Assembly: GCA_017303995.1 (NCBI GenBank)
Contig: JAFLBE010000001.1
Span: 62,001 to 126,000, forward strand
Source of the DNA: Bacteroidota bacterium
GTDB lineage: Bacteria; Bacteroidota; JABWAT01
Direction: 5' to 3'
DNA length: 64,000 nucleotides
The position numbers were made by a program, and so were the translations under genes. The notes beneath the pieces were generated by a model. That model had not been told where the DNA came from, made no database searches, and saw nothing but the letters and a program-made list of their open reading frames with translations. How positions within the stretch are numbered: position 1 is the first letter of the stretch; the number at the start of each line of letters is the position of its first letter. Below, piece after piece: positions 17,689 through 26,284 of the stretch.

Positions 17689-17835
17689 ACCACCCCGGCT
17701 TCGCCACCCCTCCTTGAAAAGTTGTAAATCCCGATTTTATCGGGAGAGGGGAGTTTTTTTCTTGTATTAACCCCTAAAAAAGAATTTGTATTTCTCTGCA
17801 TTTTCTCTGCGTTCTCCGTGCCTCTGCGGTAAATA
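17689..17835. repeat. intergenic repeats: CCACCCCGGC copy 2 plus CTCTGCG unit
   Basis: 17689-17752 is a second copy of the repeat at 11346 (CCACCCCGGCTTCGCCACCC, CTCCTTGAAAAGTTG, then ATCCCGATTTTATCGGGAGA). 17790-17832 is a separate low-complexity unit, TTTCTCTGCATTTTCTCTGC followed by GTTCTCCGTGCCTCTGCGGT. Together they fill the gap between two convergent genes. No coding potential. Confidence 0.65.
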
Positions 17836-17836
17836 A

Positions 17837-19240
17837 TCAAAGCCATTTCAACAACACTTCAATGACCAGTTTTTTAAACCAGGTATAGGGCGGATAGGCC
17901 AGTTTCATCGTCGTTAAGCCACGGCGCTGAATGAAGATGGATCTTTCATTTGTAAACGCCAGAAATCCTGCTTTCCCGTGTGCTTTCCCGATTCCCGAAT
18001 TATTCACACCGCCAAATGGCAATCCCGGATGAACAAAATTCAGAGTCGTTTCATTTACTGCAACTCCACCTGAGGTTGTTGAATCAATGAAATGCTGAAT
18101 GTTCTGTTTTGATTTGCTGAAAATGTAAGCCATCAACGGTTTTTCCTGAGAATTCATCCAGCCAATCACCTCATCAATATGTTTAAAAGACAGAATAGGC
18201 ATGACCGGCCCAAATATTTCCTCTTTCAGAATCGGACTTTCCAAAGTGACGTCAGATAAAATGGTTGGCGGAATCATCCGTTCAGTTACCGAAATTCCAC
18301 CTCCGAGAATTTCTCTGGCGCCTGATTCAATCGTACTGAAAACCAGTTTGGCGATTCGTTGGGTGTGGCGTTCATTCACAACACGGATCCAGTCTCCTGA
18401 CGTAATCTGGTTTTTATGATCCGGATACAATTTTTCAAAAGCCTTTACCAATTCCACTTCCAATTGAAGTTTTACTTTTTCCTGAACAAAAACAGCATTC
18501 ACAGAAACACACGACTGTCCGTTATTGAGCAGTTTTCCCCAGATCAGTTTTTCGGCAGCATCCTTCAGATTGGCAGTTTCATCAACTACAACCGGATTTT
18601 GTCCGCCAAGTTCGAGGGTCACTGAAGTTAAATGTTTTGAAGCGGCGGCCATGACGATTTTGCCAACTTGTGGACTTCCGGTAAAGAAAATGTGATCCCA
18701 TTTCAGTTCAAGCAGGCTCTGTGAAACTGAAGCATCGCCCTGAATAACTGTTACTTCTTCTGGTGGAAATAGATCCGTTGCAAACCGCTCTAGAAGGGCT
18801 GAGGTATTTGGTGTGAGTTCCGATGGTTTGATAACGGCGCAACAGCCGGCGGCAATAGCAGAAATAAGCGGATTAACCGCCAGCATGAAAGGGAAATTCC
18901 ACGGTGCAATAATCAGGGTTACGCCCTTGGGTTCGTGCAGAATCCCCGATTTTGATCCGAGCAGATAAAGCGGACTTGAAACGGCATGATATCCGGACCA
19001 GTCATCCAAATGGCGGGTAGTGTGATCAATTTCAGCCAGAAGGGGTTTGATTTCAGACAAATCGACATCTTCGGGTCCTTTTCTGAAATCCAGAAAAACG
19101 GCGTGCTGAATCTCTTTCCGGTTGGCCATGATCCATCCCCGGAGTTTCTTCAGTTTTTCTTTCCGGATCCGAAGCGGAGCAGGTTTTACAACTGAAAGAA
19201 AATGGGCTCTTTGCTGGTCGAAAATCGATTGAAAATCCAT
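17837..19240 (-). CDS. aldehyde dehydrogenase (ALDH3-like)
   Basis: NAD(P)-dependent aldehyde oxidation. Of its 467 aa, key sites are IIAPWNFPFMLAVNPLI (Asn of the oxyanion hole), CAVIKPSELTP (cofactor Lys), FFTGSPQVGK, VTLELGGQNPVVVD (general-base Glu) and NNGQSCVSVNAV (catalytic Cys). Length and the hydrophobic C-terminus (WFKKLVIEVLLKWL) fit class-3 fatty-aldehyde-type ALDH, in which the tail anchors to membrane. Family-level knowledge suggests medium- or long-chain aldehydes. It begins 8 bp after the Kef-like gene with GAGG upstream, so it is co-transcribed with it; a direct functional link is not obvious. Confidence 0.92.
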   Translation of the reverse strand: MDFQSIFDQQRAHFLSVVKPAPLRIRKEKLKKLRGWIMANRKEIQHAVFLDFRKGPEDVDLSEIKPLLAEIDHTTRHLDDWSGYHAVSSPLYLLGSKSGILHEPKGVTLIIAPWNFPFMLAVNPLISAIAAGCCAVIKPSELTPNTSALLERFATDLFPPEEVTVIQGDASVSQSLLELKWDHIFFTGSPQVGKIVMAAASKHLTSVTLELGGQNPVVVDETANLKDAAEKLIWGKLLNNGQSCVSVNAVFVQEKVKLQLEVELVKAFEKLYPDHKNQITSGDWIRVVNERHTQRIAKLVFSTIESGAREILGGGISVTERMIPPTILSDVTLESPILKEEIFGPVMPILSFKHIDEVIGWMNSQEKPLMAYIFSKSKQNIQHFIDSTTSGGVAVNETTLNFVHPGLPFGGVNNSGIGKAHGKAGFLAFTNERSIFIQRRGLTTMKLAYPPYTWFKKLVIEVLLKWL

Positions 19241-19248
19241 AGTATGCC

Positions 19249-21075
19249 TCAGCTGATAATTTCTTGTCTGGCACCAAGTAACCTGATCTGGTCATCCCGG
19301 AAACGGTTAAGCACTTTCTGATCCTGATCAAGTAAAAGATGAAGCTGGGATTTTAAATGTTCAGCTGCAAGTATCCGCGGAAGAAAAACGTAATCGGCAC
19401 CTTCCTGATACATTTTGAGTGCACGTGCGGTACTTTCTGCAGTCACCACAATTCTCGCATGCGGGCAGAGTGATTTGATTGCTTTGATCATTTTCAGATT
19501 ATCAGTTCCAACCAGAATATTATCGGGGATGGTTGAAACTACCAGTTTTGCTTCGTGAATGCCGGCGTGGTGAAGCGTATCCAGATGGCTGATATCTCCA
19601 TAAATGGCTTTGATTCCCAAAGAATGAAGTGTGTTGTGTACTTCCGGATTAAAATCAACCACCAGAATTTTATCCTTCAGATCAGACTTTGGGTCATCCA
19701 TGGTTTCCCGGATGAGAGAACTGGCAACCCGGAAAAACCCGAGAAGGGCAATTTCCTTTCCTTCATCCTTTTCATCTTCATCTTCCGATTTGTGACTTTC
19801 TACATCTTTAAGTCCGATGGTGATGAGTCCTTTGGCAAGAACTCCCTGTACCTGCTGGTTAAACTGAATCAGGTAAGTTGATGAAATTGAGGTGATTACA
19901 AAGGTGAACATGATGACGGTAAGAATATCCTGACTGATATGTCCGGCAGCAAAACCAAGCGAAGCAATAACGAGAGAAAATTCAGAAAGTTGAGCCAGAT
20001 TGATGGATGTAAGCAGACTGACCCGGTGGCCATTTTTTAGTCCGTACAAAATAGGGTAAACCGAGATAAACCGGGAAAGAATCAGGAAAAGAGCCGTAAT
20101 CAGCGCAAGTCCCAGAAGTTCAGGTTGTAAAAACGGATTCGGAATCTGCATACCGAGCGCAACAAAGAACAGGGTGACAAAGAAATCACGGATGTTAATG
20201 ACTTTGGCAATCACATCAAGGTTGTAGGGAAATGTTGAAATGGAGACACCGGCAATCAGCGCACCCATTTCAGCCGACATTCCAAGCTGGACGGAAAGTC
20301 CGCAAAGCGCAAAACACCAGCCAAGAGAAGCCACCAATACCATTTCGGGATTTTTTCCGATCCGTTTGAAGAGTTTCGGAAGCAGATATTTGCTGGCAAC
20401 CAGGGCAATCAAGACCAGTAAAACTCCTTTAAGGAGTGAACCGAAAATGGCAAGAACATCAGGATTTGCCAGATTGGGCTGAATACCCAAAACCAGAATG
20501 GCCCAAATATCCTGAAACACCAGAATTCCGAGTGTTAACCTGCCGGCGAGCGTATCCAGTTCAAATTTGGAATACAACAACTTGACTGCAATGGCCGTAC
20601 TGCTCAGTGAGCAACAAATGGCGAGGTAAAGCAGGTCATAATTTCCGTTGGAAATGGTGAAGCCGATCAGGGCAAAAAAACCGAGACCAATTAGCGTGTT
20701 GATCAGAAACTGACTGATTCCTGACGTTATCAAAGAGGTTCCTGAATCCATCAACTTCTTGACGTCAATTTCCAGTCCGATCAGAAAAAGAAGCAGAATT
20801 AACCCGATGTGGGAGATGGTTTCAATATCAGCCTGATTGCTCACCCATCCGAATCCGATCAGTGGACCAATCAGCATTCCGGTGGCGAGATAGGCCAGCA
20901 GCAGCGGTTGTTTTAAAAGATGGGCAAGGTAAGCAAGAACGGTTGCGGCAATAATCGAAATTCCTACACTGTTCACGAGAGTCGAACCGCCTTCACCGCC
21001 ACTTGCAAAAGCCGAAGAGGTGAAAATGAATCCGGTTGCAAAAAGAACAGAAAAGACAAGTTTGGTTTTATTCAT
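19249..21075 (-). CDS. Kef-type (CPA2) cation:proton antiporter
   Basis: Inner-membrane monovalent cation/H+ antiporter, 608 aa from the ATG at 21075. An upstream TTG adds only a run without signal character. It begins with a signal-like segment (MNKTKLVFSVLFATGFIFTS) and then about 12-13 membrane spans of the Na_H_Exchanger fold (LLLAYLATGMLIGPLIGFGW, LLLFLIGLEIDVKKL, FALCGLSVQLGMSAEMGALI). A C-terminal Rossmann KTN/TrkA-N domain lies at about 450-600. Its glycine motif is degenerate (LLGFFRVASSL in place of GxGxxG), so nucleotide binding may be altered. K+ efflux or pH control is the usual role. It heads a two-gene unit with the ALDH. Confidence 0.88.
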   Translation of the reverse strand: MNKTKLVFSVLFATGFIFTSSAFASGGEGGSTLVNSVGISIIAATVLAYLAHLLKQPLLLAYLATGMLIGPLIGFGWVSNQADIETISHIGLILLLFLIGLEIDVKKLMDSGTSLITSGISQFLINTLIGLGFFALIGFTISNGNYDLLYLAICCSLSSTAIAVKLLYSKFELDTLAGRLTLGILVFQDIWAILVLGIQPNLANPDVLAIFGSLLKGVLLVLIALVASKYLLPKLFKRIGKNPEMVLVASLGWCFALCGLSVQLGMSAEMGALIAGVSISTFPYNLDVIAKVINIRDFFVTLFFVALGMQIPNPFLQPELLGLALITALFLILSRFISVYPILYGLKNGHRVSLLTSINLAQLSEFSLVIASLGFAAGHISQDILTVIMFTFVITSISSTYLIQFNQQVQGVLAKGLITIGLKDVESHKSEDEDEKDEGKEIALLGFFRVASSLIRETMDDPKSDLKDKILVVDFNPEVHNTLHSLGIKAIYGDISHLDTLHHAGIHEAKLVVSTIPDNILVGTDNLKMIKAIKSLCPHARIVVTAESTARALKMYQEGADYVFLPRILAAEHLKSQLHLLLDQDQKVLNRFRDDQIRLLGARQEIIS

Positions 21076-21283
21076 AAGGGCAAAATAAAATTGAATTAAA
21101 AAGGAGTTGATTTGCACGAAAATAAACAAGAACTCCCTCAGAAAAAAAATCTGGCTGTTTATCCGTGCAATCGGCGGGATCAGCAGGAAAAAAATAAAAA
21201 AGCCCAGGCTGCACCAGATTTAAATCTGACACAAACCTGAGCATATTGAATTAAGCTTATTCCTTACGCTTTAAACCTTACGC

Positions 21284-22048
21284 CTATCCGTGAACCAGAG
21301 CATGGCGGTTCAGCTTGATAATCCTGAGCCAGGAGAGCACTTTCATGATCGGGTAAACCGGATCAAACTCAAACCAGCGGGAAGCAAAGTTGGGGCTGTT
21401 GGGAAATTTGTGGTGGTTATTCTGGAATAATTCGCCCATCATCAGAAAATCGAGAACCAGTGTGTTTTTCGATTTGTCGCCATTATCGAAATTCTGGTAG
21501 CCATATTTATGTCCGGCCCAATTAACGATGGCACCATGAACTGGTCCCATCAGAAAATGAACGGGAAGTAGCAAATACATCCACCATTCCGTGGCAAAAA
21601 AGAAATAAAACGAGGTGTAAAAAACGCCCCAGAAAATGTGAGAAACCCAGGTTCCGCCAAAATGATCAAGTGAATTCCAGATTGGATAATTTCCCAGGAA
21701 TTCTTTGCTGGTTTGGACCTTGTTTCTCAGTACATCATAGTAAATGTCTTTCGTACGCATCATCATCGACACCACATCTTTGAAGAAATGGGGAGAATGC
21801 GGGTCTTTTTCAGTATCACTGAAGGCATGATGCATCCGGTGAAGGATGGCATAAGCGCGCGGATTCAGGTAAGAGGATCCCTGAGTGAGGTAAGTAAACA
21901 GATGGAAGAATTTTTCCCAGAATTTGTTCATGGTAAACATTTTGTGGGCAGAATACCGATGAAGATAGAAAGTCTGGCTAAAAAGAGAAAGAAACCAATG
22001 GGCAATAAAAAAGGCGAGAATGATTAGCAGGCTTTCGGTTGTCGTCAT
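21284..22048 (-). CDS. fatty-acid (acyl-CoA-type) desaturase
   Basis: Membrane di-iron desaturase, 254 aa. The three histidine boxes of the delta-9 family are present: [10 protein letters not shown] (HxxxxH), [10 protein letters not shown] (HxxHH) and [13 protein letters not shown] (the third box reads NNHH, as in acyl-CoA desaturases). Hydrophobic spans flank them. It inserts a double bond into acyl chains and raises membrane fluidity, often in response to cold. It is last in a tightly packed five-gene operon (8-bp gap from the cyclic-nucleotide-binding gene), which suggests that membrane state, ion flow and a nucleotide signal are coordinated. Confidence 0.92.
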   Translation of the reverse strand: MTTTESLLIILAFFIAHWFLSLFSQTFYLHRYSAHKMFTMNKFWEKFFHLFTYLTQGSSYLNPRAYAILHRMHHAFSDTEKDPHSPHFFKDVVSMMMRTKDIYYDVLRNKVQTSKEFLGNYPIWNSLDHFGGTWVSHIFWGVFYTSFYFFFATEWWMYLLLPVHFLMGPVHGAIVNWAGHKYGYQNFDNGDKSKNTLVLDFLMMGELFQNNHHKFPNSPNFASRWFEFDPVYPIMKVLSWLRIIKLNRHALVHG

Positions 22049-22056
22049 ATTTTCCT

Positions 22057-22572
22057 TTATCGTTTAGTTAAAGCTAGAGAGAAGGCAGTTGTCAGTTTCA
22101 AAATATCAACGTTAGCTTTCCCGAGTCGTTTGGCGAGGGTTTTTGAAATATTCAGCATAATTCTGAATCCAACTTCAAAGTCACTCTCAGCCATTCCAAG
22201 AAAATCTTTTCTTTTAATGACAGCGACTCGTACCGAAGATAACGTCTTAACGGTGGCAGTTCGTTTCGATTCTTCATCAAATAAACTTAATTCACCAATA
22301 AAAGGTTTGTAACTGCCGTTCAATTTGATGAGAGACTTTTCCGGATTGGTATTGGGCGAATCAGGTAGAAGCGTCATCATTTTGGTGATTTCAACATCAC
22401 CTTCCAGCAGAATAAAAACACAATCACCAAAATCACCGTCCAAAATAAGTTTTACATCCGGACCGTGGCTTTCGTAGGTGATGATATCCAGCAGTTTCGC
22501 AAGTTTTTCTTTCGGGACGCCAATAAACAGCGGCATTCCGGCAAGTTCATCAACCGATAGATGTAATGGCAT
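22057..22572 (-). CDS. stand-alone cyclic-nucleotide-binding domain protein
   Basis: A 171-aa protein made of one cNMP-binding beta-roll (about 10-140) and a short helical tail. The phosphate-binding cassette is recognisable in [20 protein letters not shown], with the Gly-Glu and the Arg that hold the cyclic phosphate. There is no helix-turn-helix, so it is not a Crp-type regulator. There is an insertion in the beta-roll ([18 protein letters not shown]). It lies 2 bp after the K+ channel gene. In many channels this domain is fused to the channel; here it is separate and may act as a detachable sensor for the channel or the desaturase. That role is inference. Confidence 0.85.
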   Translation of the reverse strand: MPLHLSVDELAGMPLFIGVPKEKLAKLLDIITYESHGPDVKLILDGDFGDCVFILLEGDVEITKMMTLLPDSPNTNPEKSLIKLNGSYKPFIGELSLFDEESKRTATVKTLSSVRVAVIKRKDFLGMAESDFEVGFRIMLNISKTLAKRLGKANVDILKLTTAFSLALTKR

Positions 22573-22574
22573 GA

Positions 22575-23759
22575 TCAGGCTCCCAGCACTAATGCTAATT
22601 CGTTGGCTTGAATAACATAGGATAGGGCAGGATTGATGGTAACCTGTACCTGATCAGATTTTTCAGCGCCAATGCCGGCTTCTTTGAATTTTTTCTGGAT
22701 GAATACATCAATTGCCGACATATCATTTGATAGCAGGGCGTTTAAATCAATGGGTTCTTCCTTCGAAATAAAGCCCATCACCAATACGTTTTGGTTTGCT
22801 TTAAATTCCGTAAGTAAATCCTGATAGGTTTTACCTACATAAAATCCGGGAATATCCATAACCTTGAGGTTTTGACTGGCATTCAGGGAAACCATTTGTT
22901 TGACGGCCTGGGTTGCGCCCGGTGAAATAATAAAATTGGCAATCAGCTCACCAGAAATTTCATCTGAAATGATGTAACCATCAATGCCGGCCCGTTTCAA
23001 GTGAGGAATGAGCTCTTTATCAACCACATGCGTGAAAATTTTCGCATTTGGAGCAATCTGTTTCAACGTTAAAACCGTCATCAGCGTCATTTCATCGAAT
23101 TTGCTGTTCACCTTGTCATGGCTGATATCAGGAAGGATGATGACCGATTGCGCATCCTTGATTTTTGCCTTTTCAAGAAAAACCTCATTCGAAAAATTAC
23201 CCCTGACGAAATGAAGGTTGTTTTTTGAAAATTCGCTCAGAAGCAGGTCAATGGTATCCTGTTCATAATCATTAATCAGTACCAGAACGGCATGGGAATC
23301 CTGCTTGTACAATGATTGAATCACATTCCGGATCGTTGGGAAATACCCGCAGATCACAATGTGATTTTTGACGTAAATATTCATAAGACCACGCTGAGTT
23401 TGGATTTTTCTGGAAACGAGAATCGATGAAATAGAAGCGGTAAACAGTGACATGATGACAATTCCAAAAAGCATCATGGTTCCTGCAGCAACCCGGCCAA
23501 TGGTCGTTTTAGGAACGATATCACCATAACCTGTTGTCGAAATGGTGACGACTGCCCAATAAATGGAATCTTCAATGGTTGAATAAAGCGGATTTGCATC
23601 AGCTTCAATAAAATGGACAATGATTCCGCCAATGATGATCAGAGATAAAACTGCCGTCGCAATTTTATACAGCTCATGCGGAAGATCAGTTACCAGAGAC
23701 TTGAAAAAAAGGAAGTAACTCCGATAATAATGGCGGATTATTTTAAATGGCTTGTTCAA
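22575..23759 (-). CDS. two-TM potassium channel with RCK/TrkA domains
   Basis: Inner-membrane K+ channel, 394 aa. TM1 is about 33-52 (AVLSLIIIGGIIVHFI), then a pore loop with selectivity filter TISTTGYGDIVP (TGYGD), then TM2 (GTMMLFGIVIMSLFTASI). A cytoplasmic RCK N-lobe starts at HIVICGYFPTIRNVI, whose glycine motif is degenerate, and an RCK C-lobe lies at about 300-394. The start is TTG, overlapping the NUDIX stop as TTGA; no better in-frame ATG exists. The family opens or closes in response to ligands on the RCK ring. In this operon the candidate ligands are a cyclic nucleotide (next gene) or ADP-ribose-type compounds (previous genes). Confidence 0.91.
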   Translation of the reverse strand: MNKPFKIIRHYYRSYFLFFKSLVTDLPHELYKIATAVLSLIIIGGIIVHFIEADANPLYSTIEDSIYWAVVTISTTGYGDIVPKTTIGRVAAGTMMLFGIVIMSLFTASISSILVSRKIQTQRGLMNIYVKNHIVICGYFPTIRNVIQSLYKQDSHAVLVLINDYEQDTIDLLLSEFSKNNLHFVRGNFSNEVFLEKAKIKDAQSVIILPDISHDKVNSKFDEMTLMTVLTLKQIAPNAKIFTHVVDKELIPHLKRAGIDGYIISDEISGELIANFIISPGATQAVKQMVSLNASQNLKVMDIPGFYVGKTYQDLLTEFKANQNVLVMGFISKEEPIDLNALLSNDMSAIDVFIQKKFKEAGIGAEKSDQVQVTINPALSYVIQANELALVLGA

Positions 23760-24241
23760 ATCTGATCTGAATCAAATGGAAATTCGCTGAGTACGTGATC
23801 GATAACTTCTCTGTGGTCAAAAGCCAGAGTTGGCAATTTTTGGATGGGATACCATTTTGCATTTGCTGCATCATCACCGGCTTTGGTTTGATCCATGGCA
23901 TGTTCCCAGTCTATCCTTCCGATAAAAAGAGATGTAATCACCCGTCCTCTTGGGTCACGGCCCGGATCGCCATACGTCCAAAACTGTTCAATGCCAACTT
24001 CATGAATTCCGGTTTCTTCTTTCAATTCTCTGAGGGCTGATTGTTCGAGGGTTTCATCCATGTCAATAAATCCGCCGGGTAAAGCCCAGTAATATTTAAA
24101 CGGATCATTTTTTCGTTCAATTAAAAGAATATGCCAGTCTTTATGATCTTTTTGGGAGAAAAGTGCAACATCACAGGTAACCATTGGGCGCGGATAGTCA
24201 TAAACGAACTGTCCTTTAGGCTGGTGCATGCAAAACCTCAC
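23756..24241 (-). CDS. NUDIX hydrolase (ADP-ribose pyrophosphatase-like)
   Basis: A 161-aa NUDIX enzyme. The box GFIDMDETLEQSALRELKEE followed by TGI fits Gx5Ex7REUxEExGU fully. The start of the domain (MVTCDVALFSQKD) and the Tyr-Gly-Asp-Pro-Gly-Arg-Asp-Pro-Arg-Gly segment (WTYGDPGRDPRG) are typical of the ADP-ribose/NrtR-like group, but no DNA-binding domain follows. The likely reaction is ADP-ribose to AMP and ribose 5-phosphate. Its start lies inside the macro-domain gene (26-bp overlap), and its stop overlaps the channel start by 4 bp, so the three are translationally coupled. Confidence 0.88.
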   Translation of the reverse strand: MRFCMHQPKGQFVYDYPRPMVTCDVALFSQKDHKDWHILLIERKNDPFKYYWALPGGFIDMDETLEQSALRELKEETGIHEVGIEQFWTYGDPGRDPRGRVITSLFIGRIDWEHAMDQTKAGDDAANAKWYPIQKLPTLAFDHREVIDHVLSEFPFDSDQI

Positions 24242-24740
24242 GGATTTTGGTGATGAATTGAAGGTTTGAATCGGTTATCTGTATCGAAGGTGGATTTTCG
24301 GAGGGCGGACGGCGGGAAAGTGCAGAGGCAATTAATCCGGCTGCATCCTGCCAGGAAATTCCGAATGTGGAAGCGTTTAAAGAACCGATTGAGAGTGACT
24401 TAATTTCTTTTTTTTCTGCAAGAGCAAAAGCTTCATCAAGTGCAAGCGCAATTGAAGCTTTCAGAGGGGGTTCTGATGATATATTCAGATGGATAATGGA
24501 CTTGATCTGTCGCATGGCCAGACGGTAAGGTGATGAGTAATAAGCTCCTTCCCGTTTTGCATGGTTTTTAATGTCCCGTTCCAGATCTTTTCCGGCGAGT
24601 TGCAGCACCTGACGGCAAACTCCGTTATCGTGTCTTCCTCCAAACTGACAAGGACAGATAAGTGCACCGGAGGGTAAAAAAAGCAGGTCACCGATGGTGA
24701 TTTCAATGTTGGAACTGGCAGTATTTTCGTTCTTTTTCAT
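24216..24740 (-). CDS. macro-domain-like protein (ADP-ribose binding)
   Basis: About 174 aa from the ATG at 24740. This start fits the promoter at 24746-24776, which would begin transcription almost at the ATG. The layout matches a macro domain: IEITIGDLLFLPSGALICPC (the 'GDI..DAIVN' strand), FGGRHDNGVCRQVLQLAGKD (the 'GGGVxxAIxxAAG' loop and helix) and SIGSLNASTFGISWQDAAGL (the second ligand loop). The canonical Asn-Ala-Asn after strand 3 is absent (ICPCQFG), so assignment is by pattern. It would bind or hydrolyse ADP-ribose groups. It is first in the operon with NUDIX, channel, cNMP-binding protein and desaturase. Confidence 0.62.
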   Translation of the reverse strand: MKKNENTASSNIEITIGDLLFLPSGALICPCQFGGRHDNGVCRQVLQLAGKDLERDIKNHAKREGAYYSSPYRLAMRQIKSIIHLNISSEPPLKASIALALDEAFALAEKKEIKSLSIGSLNASTFGISWQDAAGLIASALSRRPPSENPPSIQITDSNLQFITKIREVLHAPA

Positions 24741-24745
24741 AACCG

Positions 24746-24776
24746 GAAAGTTAAGAATAAGTGAGGGGATAAACAA
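24746..24776 (-). promoter_or_regulatory. Bacteroidota-type promoter of the macro/NUDIX/channel operon
   Basis: On the minus strand, TTG (24776-24774), 20 bp, TAACTTTC (24753-24746; seven of eight to TAnnTTTG). The predicted start of transcription falls within a few bases of the ATG at 24740, so the first gene may be leaderless. Confidence 0.5.
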
Positions 24777-25363
24777 GAAGGAGAAAATGGTTAATGATTA
24801 ATTGTAAATGGTTAATGGCCCGGACACTGAGGTTCTCGAAGTGCCGGCGGATGGCCTTTTCGTAACACCGACCTCCGGTCGGTATTCCTCTTCAAACAAG
24901 GATATTCAGGATAGGCAGGATGAAATACAATTTGTTGGAAAAAACCGGATTCGGTATGTGTCACCCCGACGGGGTGATATGTTTTTAGCCCCGGGTGCCA
25001 ACCCGGGGTAAAGTTATTAAAGGATACACCCGCCCGGCCACCATCCCCAACATGAAATGCCAACCTCGTGCGGGCGGAAATGAAAATACGATTCCCGCGG
25101 ATCTCACGGATTACACGGAAATAAAATACAATTAAACAAGGATGATTAGGATAATCAGGATAAATACAATTTGTTTGTAAATAAAGGAATTAGGTTGTCC
25201 TCACCCCATCGGGGTGATATGTTTATAGAAAACCGGCACCAATTAAACCAAACCGCCCGGCCAAAATACTTAAATATTGAGAGAATCTATTTCCGAGCGG
25301 AATATTGTTAGAAAACGCACCATTAAAACGAGATCCGCAACAAAGGTGCGGAACGTGGTTTAT
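24777..25363. repeat. 587-bp gene-free region filled with interspersed repeats
   Basis: 24786-24822 is degenerate TTAATGGTTAAT-type repeat. 24826-24845 is a GGACACTGAGGTTCTCGAAG unit related to the insert at 6404-6479. 24892-25018 and 25130-25238 are two copies of a longer element: CAAGGAT.nTCAGGAT.nnCAGGAT, then ATACAATTTGTT, about 30 bp, CACCCCGACGGGGTGATATG, in copy 1 followed by GCCCCGGGTGCCAACCCGGGG. A third copy is at 26946-27077. No gene is supported; the ORF reading GWHPGLKTYHPVGV is made from the repeat. Remaining sequence shows nothing recognisable. Confidence 0.7.
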
Positions 25364-25780
25364 TCACCGTTCAGTAGGGTAACCTTTATAAAGCCAGCCG
25401 CCGAATCCGTCTGATAAATAGATGACATTCTTAAAGCCCATTTCCTTTAACAAAGGGAAAATTTTGGTATCGCAAACGGCAGTACTGCAATAGACTATCA
25501 AAGATTTTGATGTGTCAAGAAGAGCCAGGGTTAGTCGTGCCGTTCCACCTCTTTCATCAGCCGGAAAGGCACCTTTAATATGCAGTTCTTCATAATCTGA
25601 GAAATGCCGGGTATCAATAAAAACATAATTGGTATCATTGATTTTATCAGATACCTGAGACGAATTTTTGATGATGTATCCGAACTGTGCAAGCTGTTCC
25701 TGATCGGTGGGGCCTTTTTTATCGGAAGTACAACCGATCGTAAACAGGAAGAAAAATGCCGGTAATATATAAGCTTTCAT
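25364..25780 (-). CDS. rhodanese-domain lipoprotein
   Basis: Exported lipoprotein of about 138 aa. The start at 25780 gives MKAYILPAFFFLFTIGC, a lipobox with the lipidated Cys at 17; an ATG at 25801 (MKKPKLHMKAY) would give a longer n-region and is equally possible. A single rhodanese fold follows: YVFIDTRHFSDYEELHIKGA, then the active-site loop YCSTAVCDT with nucleophilic Cys, then MGFKNVIYLSDGFGGW. The loop lacks the Arg of CxxGxR sulfurtransferases, so the substrate is open: sulfane sulfur or another thiol reaction in the periplasm. It is a single gene; a 40-bp repeat lies upstream (25914-25955). Confidence 0.85.
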   Translation of the reverse strand: MKAYILPAFFFLFTIGCTSDKKGPTDQEQLAQFGYIIKNSSQVSDKINDTNYVFIDTRHFSDYEELHIKGAFPADERGGTARLTLALLDTSKSLIVYCSTAVCDTKIFPLLKEMGFKNVIYLSDGFGGWLYKGYPTER

Positions 25781-25913
25781 GTGCAGTTTTGGTTTTTTCA
25801 TTGAATTTAAAATGGGGGTTCTGTTTTTTTCTGACCCAAATAAGAAAAGATTGGGGTTGACAAAGCTTTGGATGAAACAATCACCGTTTAAAGTCATTCT
25901 GAGAAGCTCATCC

Positions 25914-25955
25914 ATTATAAGGAAAATAAAAGGGTTTTTGAGGTGCCATTAGAAA
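25914..25955. repeat. ATTATAAGGAAAATAA...GGTTTTTGAGGTGCC repeat end
   Basis: TCCATTATAAGGAAAATAAA, then GGGTTTTTGAGGTGCC. This is the same right end as the element at 41792-41880, here without a visible left end. It lies 130 bp upstream of the rhodanese start. Confidence 0.55.
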
Positions 25956-26020
25956 TGAAACTAACAAGTAAAATGAAACGAAAGGCTGGTTGAGGTTCGG
26001 AAGTAAATGCTGGCAGAGAC

Positions 26021-26284
26021 TTACAATTTGGAGATGATTTTAATTTTTAACTCCTGGTTTTCAACCTGGGGAATTTCATCCTGATTTTCATGTTGATGAT
26101 GTCGGTCGATCAGTTCATCCAGAATGTGACCTTGTTTTTCATATTCAAGGCAGGCTTTGCACAAGGAGGTGTGAACCTTTAACTGAATATTTTCCAACCA
26201 GTTTAGCGGAAAGACCGATTCTTTATCTATCAGCTCACTAGCTTTTTTACAGGAAAATACCAGTTTTTTCATGATCCCGTTCAT
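26021..26284 (-). CDS. putative zinc-finger (ZAS-like) anti-sigma factor, soluble
   Basis: An 87-aa protein downstream of and overlapping (ATGA) the ECF sigma gene. It contains CKKASELIDKE near the start and HTSLCKACLEYEKQ, i.e. the Cys...HxxxCxxC pattern of ZAS zinc-binding anti-sigma domains. There is no membrane segment, so it would be a cytoplasmic anti-sigma or co-regulator. A His-rich stretch (RHHQHE) could bind metal. Release of the sigma factor by oxidation of the zinc site is known for relatives and is only inferred here. Confidence 0.72.
   Translation of the reverse strand: MNGIMKKLVFSCKKASELIDKESVFPLNWLENIQLKVHTSLCKACLEYEKQGHILDELIDRHHQHENQDEIPQVENQELKIKIISKL

Noticed and set aside
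17837-21075. ALDH and Kef-like gene as a detoxification pair (KefB/C with glutathione control)
   Set aside because: The 8-bp spacing shows co-transcription only; no glutathione-binding signature or KefF/G-type partner is present.
24812-25063. 83-aa minus-strand ORF (GWHPGLKTYHPVGV)
   Set aside because: Entirely within interspersed repeats; copies at 25130 and 26946 do not keep the frame.
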